Shown here piece by piece: positions 54,030-61,592 of a DNA stretch of 64,000 bases. The translations under genes and the position numbers were made by a program. The stretch is taken from positions 62,001 through 126,000 of the forward strand of contig NZ_FTOV01000007.1 of the NCBI RefSeq assembly GCF_900156825.1, written 5' to 3'. The DNA is from Chryseobacterium gambrini (GTDB lineage: Bacteria > Bacteroidota > Bacteroidia > Flavobacteriales > Weeksellaceae). The notes beneath the pieces were generated by a model. That model was not told the DNA's origin. It was given only the letters and a program-made list of their open reading frames with translations, and did no database searches. Numbering within the stretch: the stretch's first letter is position 1; each line of letters starts with the position of its first letter.

Positions 54030-56408
54030 ATGGAAGTGAACAAACAAAATACTGGGAACAAAGGGAAAACCTTCCCTCTTCCTCCTAAAAAGAAAGACAC
54101 TGCCTGGAAAAGGTGGGTTAAATTTATCTGGATCGGATTCTTTGCTTTGGTTTTAGGAATTTCAGGGCTATTCTTTGCCGTATCGCAAGGTTTCGTAGGA
54201 GAAATGCCGGATGTAAAAGAGCTTGAAAATCCGGATATTTATGTTGCCTCACAAATCTACTCTTCAGACGGAGTTCTTTTGGGTAAATTTGAAAAAGAGA
54301 AAACACAGCCTATCATTTATAAAGATCTCCCGCCTTACTTAATCTATGCTTTACAGGCAAAAGAGGACGAACGTTTTAAAGAACACTCAGGAATTGATTT
54401 ACAATCAGTTGTAAGAGCGGTAGCTTATGGAGGTAAAAGAGGCGGTGGATCCACAATAACCCAACAGCTTGCAAAATTACTTTTCACCGGAAATGCTTCT
54501 CAAAACAGAATTGAAAGAGCATTCCAGAAATTAAAAGAATGGGTTGTTGCCGTAAGTCTTGAAAAAAGATATACGAAAGAAGAAATCATAACACTGTATT
54601 TCAATAAGTTTGATTTCTTATTTAATGCTAACGGAATTGAAATGGCTTCGAAGATTTATTTTAATAAAAAAACTTCTGAGCTTACTTTACCGGAGGCAGC
54701 AACATTTGTTGCCATGCTTGAAAATCCAAGAAAAAATAATCCATACAGAAATCCTGAAAGAGCAAAAACAAGAAGAGATGTTGTTTTGGATCAAATGCTG
54801 AAAACAGGATATATCGATCAGGCAACCTTTGATAAAGCTACAGCAACGCCAATTACAGTTGATTTTCATCCTATAAGTAATATTACAGAAGGCTATTCCG
54901 CATATTATAAGTTTTATCTGAAAAAAGAAATCGACAAATATCTTGACGATTACGAAAAAGAAACCGGTAAAAAATTAAATCTTTATAAAGACGGTTTAAA
55001 AATATATGTAACTCTTGATTCCAGAATGCAGAAATATGCAGAAGATGCAATCAGAGAGCATTTAACGGATCTTCAGAAAAGATTTGACGCTGAGCAGAGA
55101 GGAAGAAAAAACTGGCCATTCTATTACCTGAATGATAAGCAGGTGAATGATCTGATGCTTCAGGCAATGAGAAGGACAGGACGCTACAAACTTCTTAAAG
55201 CAGACGGAATGCCGGAAGATTCTATTTTAATGGAATTTAAAAAACCTGTTAAAACCTCAAGATTTACATGGGCTGGAGAAGAAGAAGTAGAAATGTCTCC
55301 TTGGGATTCTATCAGATGGCACAAGAAAGTTGCTCAGGCAGGATTGATGTCTGTAATTCCGGGAACAGGAGAAATTAAAGCCTGGGTTGGAGGAATCGAT
55401 TGGCAGCATTTCCAATATGACCACATTAAACAAGGTAAAAGACAGGTAGGTTCAACATTTAAGCCTTTCGTTTACGCAACTGCGATTATGAAACTAGGTT
55501 TAACACCTTGTTCTACTATTTCTAATGCAACATTTACAAAAGGAAACTATCGTGTTCCGGGAAGAGGCGGAATGCTTACTTTAAAAGATGCATTGGCGCA
55601 CTCACAAAACCCTGTTGCACTTCGTCTTGCCGAAATGACGGGAACACAAAGCGTAATACAAACCGCGAGAGATTTGGGAGTAACAGAAGAAATCTCCACA
55701 AGCTTACCAATGGCTTTAGGAGCTTCGGATATTACCATCTACGAAATGGTAGGAGCTTACAGTACTTTTGCAAACTACGGAAACTACAACAAACCGGAAA
55801 TGATCTGGAGAATTGAAGATGCCAACAGCCGCGTAATTAAGGAAGTAAATGTAGAACCTAAAGAAGTGATGAATCCGCTGTACGCTTATACCATGATTGA
55901 ACTGATGAAAGGAGTAGCGCAATACGGAACCGCTTCAGGGGAACTGGGAAGAAAAGGAATTTCAAAAGATATCGAAATTGCCGGTAAAACAGGAACTACC
56001 CAGAACAACTCAGACGGTTGGTTTATGGGAATCGTACCAAAACTGGCAACCGGAGCATGGGTTGGATGGGAAGACAGAGCCACCCACTTCTACGGAACAG
56101 GAGAAGGACAGGGAGCTAAAATGGCATTACCAATCTGGGCAATCTACATGAAGAAAGTATGGGCAGATAAAAGCTTAAAAATCTCTCCGGATGATAAATT
56201 CGTAAAACCTTCAGAATGGAAAGACGGCTGTTCAAATCTTAAAGGATTAGGCGCAGGTTACGGAGATGATGGCGGATTACAGACGCTTGATGAGATCAAA
56301 AATCCGAAACCGGCAGATCCAAGCGGACCAAAAACACCGGGTAAAAAAGAAGAAAATGTAAACGAAAACCTAAATACAGGGGAAGACATAGACTTCAATA
56401 ATAAATAA
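54030..56408 (+). CDS. mrcA: Penicillin-binding protein 1A (bifunctional)
   Basis: 792-residue class A PBP that polymerises and cross-links peptidoglycan. One N-terminal membrane anchor (about 30-52) is followed by the glycosyltransferase domain with EDERFKEHSGID near 111 and GGSTITQQLAK near 138, and the transpeptidase domain with the SxxK serine at S475 in STFKPF, SQN, and KTGTTQ from K653. The tail is proline- and lysine-rich. Last gene of the ricT-gldH-pbp1A operon; a terminator follows. Confidence 0.95.
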   Translation: MEVNKQNTGNKGKTFPLPPKKKDTAWKRWVKFIWIGFFALVLGISGLFFAVSQGFVGEMPDVKELENPDIYVASQIYSSDGVLLGKFEKEKTQPIIYKDLPPYLIYALQAKEDERFKEHSGIDLQSVVRAVAYGGKRGGGSTITQQLAKLLFTGNASQNRIERAFQKLKEWVVAVSLEKRYTKEEIITLYFNKFDFLFNANGIEMASKIYFNKKTSELTLPEAATFVAMLENPRKNNPYRNPERAKTRRDVVLDQMLKTGYIDQATFDKATATPITVDFHPISNITEGYSAYYKFYLKKEIDKYLDDYEKETGKKLNLYKDGLKIYVTLDSRMQKYAEDAIREHLTDLQKRFDAEQRGRKNWPFYYLNDKQVNDLMLQAMRRTGRYKLLKADGMPEDSILMEFKKPVKTSRFTWAGEEEVEMSPWDSIRWHKKVAQAGLMSVIPGTGEIKAWVGGIDWQHFQYDHIKQGKRQVGSTFKPFVYATAIMKLGLTPCSTISNATFTKGNYRVPGRGGMLTLKDALAHSQNPVALRLAEMTGTQSVIQTARDLGVTEEISTSLPMALGASDITIYEMVGAYSTFANYGNYNKPEMIWRIEDANSRVIKEVNVEPKEVMNPLYAYTMIELMKGVAQYGTASGELGRKGISKDIEIAGKTGTTQNNSDGWFMGIVPKLATGAWVGWEDRATHFYGTGEGQGAKMALPIWAIYMKKVWADKSLKISPDDKFVKPSEWKDGCSNLKGLGAGYGDDGGLQTLDEIKNPKPADPSGPKTPGKKEENVNENLNTGEDIDFNNK

Positions 56409-56428
56409 ATTCTTTTTTAGAAATATAC

Positions 56429-56456
56429 AAGACCTTTCAATCATTTGGAAGGTCTT
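56429..56456 (+). terminator. Terminator after the PBP1A gene
   Basis: Arms AAGACCTT and AAGGTCTT with a 12-base loop followed by TTTTCTTTTT. Confidence 0.75.
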
Positions 56457-56482
56457 TTCTTTTTAATTAATACCTTTGAATT

Positions 56483-58024
56483 ATGAATCTTGAAAACATA
56501 CAACAATCCTTTATAAAAAAGTTTCCCGGAGATTTTTCCGGCAATACCCTACAGAGAAATACTCCGAAGGTTTTATTTTCCACTGTTCAGCCGGTTGGTT
56601 TTGATCATCCAGAGTTAATTGCCTTTAACGAAAAACTTTCAGAAGAAATCGGACTTGGAGCGCTTGAAGAAAAAGATCTTAATTTTTTGGCAGCAACACA
56701 TCTTCCCGAAAATATCAAAACCTACTCCACTGCTTATGCGGGACATCAGTTCGGGAACTGGGCTGGACAATTAGGCGACGGAAGAGCCATTCTTGCCGGA
56801 GAAATTGAAAACAATTCAGGAAAGAAAAACGAAATACAGTGGAAAGGAGCCGGAGCAACTCCTTATTCCAGACACGCAGATGGAAGAGCCGTTTTAAGAT
56901 CTTCGGTACGTGAATATCTGATGAGCGAAGCGATGTTTCATTTAGGAGTTCCTACAACCAGAGCATTGAGTTTGGCATTTACAGGAGAAGAAGTCGTAAG
57001 AGATATCATGTACAGCGGAAATCCTGAACTGGAAAAAGGAGCGGTAGTCATCAGAATCGCAGAAAGCTTCCTACGTTTCGGTCATTTTGAATTGATGTCT
57101 GCCCAACAGGAATACAAAACATTGCAGGAACTTGCAGATTATACCATTGATCATTATTTCAAAGAAATTTCTTCGGAAGGAATTCAGAAGTACAAAGATT
57201 TCTTCGAAAATGTATGCAGAAGAACAGCAGATCTTATGGTAGAATGGTATCGTGTAGGATTTGTTCATGGAGTAATGAACACAGATAATATGTCGATTTT
57301 AGGTTTAACGATCGATTATGGACCTTATTCGATGATGGATGAATATGATTTAAATTTCACTCCGAATACCACCGATCTTCCCGGAAGAAGATATGCTTTC
57401 GGAAAACAGGGACAGATTTCCCAATGGAACCTATGGCAATTGGCAAATGCACTTCATCCTTTAATTAAAGATGAAAAGTTTCTGGAAGATGTTTTAAATG
57501 ATTACGGAAGCTATTTCTGGGAATCGCACGACAGAATGCTGTGCAGAAAATTCGGTTTTGATCAATTGTTAACCAGCGATGAAAAATTCTTTACCACATG
57601 GCAAAGTCTGATGCAGGATCTTCAATTAGATTATACCTTATTTTTCAACGAACTCGAAAAATATGATGACCAGAAAGATCTCAGATTGCAATTTGAAAAT
57701 GTCTCTTACACATTTTTAAATGATGAGAAACTTTCGAAACTGGAGGATTTTATGAAAGCTTATCAGTCAAGACTAGAAAAAAATATTATTTCAAGGGAAA
57801 AATCTTTGGAAATCATGCATAAAGCCAATCCTAAATTTATTTTAAGAAATTATCTTCTCTACCAGTGCATTGAGGAAATTAATGACGGAAAAACAGAAAT
57901 GCTGAAAAAATTAACCCACGCTTTAGAAAATCCGTACCACACTGTTTATCCGGAATTTTCAGCAAAAAGACCTTCAGATTATGATGATGTATCGGGATGT
58001 TCAACGCTTTCGTGCAGCTCTTAA
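56483..58024 (+). CDS. selO: Protein adenylyltransferase SelO
   Basis: 513-residue pseudokinase-fold enzyme (YdiU/UPF0061) that transfers AMP to protein Ser, Thr or Tyr residues and responds to redox stress. The ATP-site stretch KGAGATPYSRHADGRAVLRS and the metal-site HGVMNTDNMSILG with DYGPY are intact. The C terminus ends in cysteines and serines (GCSTLSCSS); in animals this end carries a selenocysteine, in bacteria a cysteine. Full length. Confidence 0.95.
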   Translation: MNLENIQQSFIKKFPGDFSGNTLQRNTPKVLFSTVQPVGFDHPELIAFNEKLSEEIGLGALEEKDLNFLAATHLPENIKTYSTAYAGHQFGNWAGQLGDGRAILAGEIENNSGKKNEIQWKGAGATPYSRHADGRAVLRSSVREYLMSEAMFHLGVPTTRALSLAFTGEEVVRDIMYSGNPELEKGAVVIRIAESFLRFGHFELMSAQQEYKTLQELADYTIDHYFKEISSEGIQKYKDFFENVCRRTADLMVEWYRVGFVHGVMNTDNMSILGLTIDYGPYSMMDEYDLNFTPNTTDLPGRRYAFGKQGQISQWNLWQLANALHPLIKDEKFLEDVLNDYGSYFWESHDRMLCRKFGFDQLLTSDEKFFTTWQSLMQDLQLDYTLFFNELEKYDDQKDLRLQFENVSYTFLNDEKLSKLEDFMKAYQSRLEKNIISREKSLEIMHKANPKFILRNYLLYQCIEEINDGKTEMLKKLTHALENPYHTVYPEFSAKRPSDYDDVSGCSTLSCSS

Positions 58025-58049
58025 TTTTAAAATCATAAAAATCAATACA

Positions 58050-58077
58050 AAAACTCATCAGATTTGGTGGGTTTTTT
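58050..58077 (+). terminator. Terminator after selO
   Basis: Arms AAAACTCATCA and TGGTGGGTTTT pair over 11 positions with two G-U pairs, followed by TTTTTTATTTT. It covers the TTG at 58064 and argues against that codon as a start for the next gene. Confidence 0.6.
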
Positions 58078-58081
58078 ATTT

Positions 58082-58089
58082 TACTTTTG
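58082..58089 (+). promoter_or_regulatory. -7 box of the DUF6080 gene
   Basis: TACTTTTG, exact match to TAnnTTTG, 17 bases before the preferred GTG start at 58106. Confidence 0.4.
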
Positions 58090-58105
58090 CAGAAAGTTTT
58101 TGCAG

Positions 58106-59380
58106 GTGTCAAAATTCAAAACAAAATTTATCCATTTTTTCAAATTGCTTTTTCCGTCGACGGGAATTGAACTTATTGTTTTTCTTTTCTTTCTCGTCGC
58201 TTACGGATATATGGGATCATACATTGCGATTCATCACAAAATTATCTTTGACGGAAGAATTCCCTGGGATGCGTATTTCAGCTTCGACAACAAATCTATT
58301 GTGATGACCGGCGGAAGTTTTGAAAGACACCCGCTTTCCTACTATTTTTTTAATTGGATCCGAGAACTGGCTTTACTTTTCTCTAACGGAAAAATGGATG
58401 GAAATTTCCGTTTCGCTTTAGCCTGGATGAGTAATCTTGCCGTAAGTTTAAGCATTCTTCAGGTGTTTAAATATCTTAAAAATATTATCCGTCTTCCTTT
58501 AGTTTTAAACCTTTTACTAATTCTGTTTTTCGGAGCATTTTCAACGAATATTCTCCTTTCTTTCACTCCGGAAAACTTTACCTACACTTTATTTTTCCTG
58601 ACCCTCTTTCATCATTATTCAGCTATAAAATTAAAGAAAGAGAAGAAAATTCCGGCTTTAGCATTAGCTTTTTCAGGGGTTACCATCGGAGGCTTAACGG
58701 TAACGAATATTGTTAAAGTCTTTATTCCCGTCGCTTTTGAAAAGGGAGTTTTCAGAAACTGGAAAAAATTTGGGAATGCGGTTTTCAGAGGACTTTTTAC
58801 CTGCGTCTGCTTTGTTTTATTATACTTAAACCGAATCGATTTTAAATATCAGAATATATTCAGCAAAACCAATGAACAGTACGAAAAATTCTCCAATGTA
58901 AATTCTACTCCTACATGGGATATGATCCTTTCGTACTTTTTCGGGGGAAATATACTTTTTTCAAATTTCCTGATCCGCGATAAACATAACATGAGCGGTT
59001 ACCACTATAAAGGGATTATAATGACTGTTTATTCATCATGGATTCCTTATATTTTTATTGCCGTTTTATTGATCCTGATTTGTTGGAGTTATTTTAAAAA
59101 TTTCAGAAATAAACTCGTTCAGGTTCTCATGATTTCTTTTCTGTTTGACGTTATCATTCACTGTGTTATGAGATTCGGACTTCACACGTCATACATCTAC
59201 GGAGGTCATTTTGTTTTTGTGTATCCACTGTTATTAGGATGGCTATTTCATTACTACAGGCAATCACCAAAAATTCTGTCTTTTTTAACGGTGATCTTCC
59301 TCATTTTATTTGCTTATCTCATCACTAATAATTATTTAAGGATGACTGAATTCTTTTGGTTTTTAAATAAATTTTATTAA
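58106..59380 (+). CDS. Polytopic membrane protein (DUF6080)
   Basis: 424-residue inner-membrane protein with about ten hydrophobic segments, assigned by eye to the DUF6080 group, which resembles membrane glycosyltransferases of the GT-C type. An early periplasmic loop carries GRIPWDAYFSFDNKS and GGSFERHPLSYYFFNW, in the position where GT-C enzymes keep acidic catalytic residues. The GTG at 58106 is preferred because the frame upstream crosses the selO terminator. Substrate unknown. Confidence 0.7.
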   Translation: MSKFKTKFIHFFKLLFPSTGIELIVFLFFLVAYGYMGSYIAIHHKIIFDGRIPWDAYFSFDNKSIVMTGGSFERHPLSYYFFNWIRELALLFSNGKMDGNFRFALAWMSNLAVSLSILQVFKYLKNIIRLPLVLNLLLILFFGAFSTNILLSFTPENFTYTLFFLTLFHHYSAIKLKKEKKIPALALAFSGVTIGGLTVTNIVKVFIPVAFEKGVFRNWKKFGNAVFRGLFTCVCFVLLYLNRIDFKYQNIFSKTNEQYEKFSNVNSTPTWDMILSYFFGGNILFSNFLIRDKHNMSGYHYKGIIMTVYSSWIPYIFIAVLLILICWSYFKNFRNKLVQVLMISFLFDVIIHCVMRFGLHTSYIYGGHFVFVYPLLLGWLFHYYRQSPKILSFLTVIFLILFAYLITNNYLRMTEFFWFLNKFY

Positions 59381-59425
59381 AATTTTACTTTTTATTTTGA
59401 AAAATTAAAATTCAAAATCAATAAA

Positions 59426-59458
59426 AAAAAGCTGAGAAATAATTTTTCCCAGCTTTTT
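59426..59458. terminator. Bidirectional terminator
   Basis: Arms AAAAAGCTG and CAGCTTTTT between convergent genes, T-rich on both sides. Confidence 0.7.
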
Positions 59459-59480
59459 ACTTTATGCTAAATAATTTCTA

Positions 59481-60020
59481 CTATTTTGCTTCCGCACAGA
59501 AAATTCTGTACTGTACTGCAAGCGCAGATTTAAAATATTCTCTCACTCTGGAAAGGTCAGAAGCCGCACTTTGTTTTGTGAAATAACTCCCCGCTAAAAT
59601 TTTATAATTCGGTCTTAAAGAAGCATCCGTTTCCACTTTCAGGTTAGGAAATCTTTTTCTGAAATAAGCCTTTACCTCATTGGCTTCCTCATTACTTTTT
59701 ACCGTTGTAATCTGAATTTTATACCCTAAAATTCTTGGATTTTTTCTGCATATCTCAGCGTTGGTAAGTTCCCTGTTCGGAACATAAATTTTAGTTGGTT
59801 TTGAAGGGCTGTAATCTTCGTCATCTTCCCTTGAAGAAGTTGCCAAAGTTGTTTTGGAACACTTATCCTCTATGCTTTCCAGAGCCGCATTCACCTTAGA
59901 ATCCATCGTCATGGTAAGTTCCGTTCCCGCCAAAGTATCTTTCCTTACAACTTGTTGTGCATCAACACCATAAAATGCAAGCACAGACAGCATCGAAATT
60001 ATTTTGATTAAATTTTTCAT
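59481..60020 (-). CDS. SPOR-domain protein
   Basis: 179-residue exported protein with a signal peptide ending near VDAQ, a charged linker, and a C-terminal SPOR-like domain (about residues 98-175: ILGYKIQITTVKSNEEANEVKAYF and PNYKILAGSYFTKQSAASDL). SPOR domains bind denuded peptidoglycan at division sites. Two cysteines (DKCSKT, EICRKN) precede the domain. Transcribed singly and divergently from actA. Confidence 0.78.
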   Translation of the reverse strand: MKNLIKIISMLSVLAFYGVDAQQVVRKDTLAGTELTMTMDSKVNAALESIEDKCSKTTLATSSREDDEDYSPSKPTKIYVPNRELTNAEICRKNPRILGYKIQITTVKSNEEANEVKAYFRKRFPNLKVETDASLRPNYKILAGSYFTKQSAASDLSRVREYFKSALAVQYRIFCAEAK

Positions 60021-60150
60021 TTAAACTTGTTTGCGCAAATTTATACAAATTAAAAAATTATACCAAACATGGTTATTTAGAATAATTACAAATTAAACGG
60101 AAATGACATTTTCCCCTTTCCATATACCGTTAAATTCCTGTTAAAAATAT

Positions 60151-60158
60151 TATTTTTG
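60151..60158 (+). promoter_or_regulatory. -7 box of the act operon
   Basis: TATTTTTG, exact match to TAnnTTTG, 47 bases before the actA start; no clear -33 box. Confidence 0.35.
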
Positions 60159-60204
60159 CGGGATTGATTGAATGTTCAATATTTACTAACATAAGATAAT
60201 TTAA

Positions 60205-61569
60205 ATGATTAGTTGGAGAAAGCATTATAGACAGACGTTGATCGCAATAGGCTTATTGCTATCGACCAGTGCTTCAATTTACGGGCAGGACGGCGATCCT
60301 AAGAATGGTGAGAAGCTTTTCAAAGCGAATTGTACTGCATGTCACGCACTAGACAAGAAACTGGTAGGTCCTGCTCTTGGAGGAGTAGTTGAAAGACTGA
60401 AAAAAGATCAAAATCTAGACATTGACTGGTTTCAAAAATGGATAACCAACAATGAAAAACTTAGAGCTTCCGGAGACAAGTATGCCAATGAAGTATACGA
60501 AGCCAACGGAAAAGCGGCAATGCAGGTTTTTGAAGGGAAACTTTCAGAAAAAGATATCAACGATATCTTGGCATACACCTCAAATCCTCCGGCTGAAGAG
60601 CCTAAAAAGGATGATGCAAAAGCAACAGCAGCAACAACTGATCAGGCTGCTCCTGCAAACAACACTACAACAAGCGTAGTAATCATTTCACTTTTAGCAA
60701 TCGCAGCGCTATTGGTTTGGATTCTGGTAAAATTAAGACAGTTGGTAAAACTGGGTCAGTCTGAGGACTTAGCCGGTCTTAATGAAACAAGAGTAAAATC
60801 TTTCAGCGAAATCTATGCAAAATATCACTATGTAGGAAAAGGATTAATCGCAATCCTTGCGCTTCTGGCAACTTACGGAATCTGGAACTGGATCATGTGG
60901 ATCGGGGTTTACAAAGGATATAAGCCGGAACAGCCTATTTATTTCTCACACAAAATTCACGCTGGAGAACAGAAAATCGACTGTCAGTTGTGTCACTCCA
61001 GTGCCAAATACGGAAAAGTATCTGAAATCCCTTCTATGAACGTTTGTATGAACTGCCACAGAACAATTTCTGAATACAACGCAGATCACTACATGGAGCC
61101 AGGAAAAGATAAGGCTTTCTATGACGGAGAAATCAAGAAAATCTATGCCGCTACAGGTTGGGATCCTGAAAAACAACAGTACACAGGAAAAACTCAGCCG
61201 GTTGAATGGACTAGAATCCACAACATGCCGGACTTCGTATACTTCAACCACGCACAGCACGTAGTAGCAGGTGAACAGGCAATCATCAATTCTTTCAACA
61301 AAAAGAACCCTAACAACAAAATTGATGTTGTATGTAAAGCTTGTCACGGAAAAATCGATACAATGAATGTTGTTCAGATGGCTAACGACTTTACAATGGG
61401 ATGGTGTATCGAGTGTCACAGAACTACAGAAGTTGACATGAACAACGGTTATAATAAAGAATACTTCAAAAATCTACACGACAAGTTGAAAAAACAATAC
61501 CCTAAAGATGGTGGTAAGATTACGGTAGATGCTATTGGAGGTCTTGAGTGTGGTAAATGTCATTATTAA
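60205..61569 (+). CDS. actA: Alternative complex III multihaem cytochrome ActA
   Basis: 454-residue multihaem cytochrome c of alternative complex III, which oxidises quinol and passes electrons to cytochrome c or directly to an oxidase. Signal-like start, then a monohaem domain with CTACH, two hydrophobic segments (about 153-175 and 213-233), then five haem motifs: CQLCH, CMNCH, CKACH, CIECH and CGKCH at the very end. The extra N-terminal haem domain fused to the pentahaem part gives six haems. actB begins 23 bases downstream. Confidence 0.92.
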   Translation: MISWRKHYRQTLIAIGLLLSTSASIYGQDGDPKNGEKLFKANCTACHALDKKLVGPALGGVVERLKKDQNLDIDWFQKWITNNEKLRASGDKYANEVYEANGKAAMQVFEGKLSEKDINDILAYTSNPPAEEPKKDDAKATAATTDQAAPANNTTTSVVIISLLAIAALLVWILVKLRQLVKLGQSEDLAGLNETRVKSFSEIYAKYHYVGKGLIAILALLATYGIWNWIMWIGVYKGYKPEQPIYFSHKIHAGEQKIDCQLCHSSAKYGKVSEIPSMNVCMNCHRTISEYNADHYMEPGKDKAFYDGEIKKIYAATGWDPEKQQYTGKTQPVEWTRIHNMPDFVYFNHAQHVVAGEQAIINSFNKKNPNNKIDVVCKACHGKIDTMNVVQMANDFTMGWCIECHRTTEVDMNNGYNKEYFKNLHDKLKKQYPKDGGKITVDAIGGLECGKCHY

Positions 61570-61592
61570 TAACTAAAAATTAGAAGTATCAA

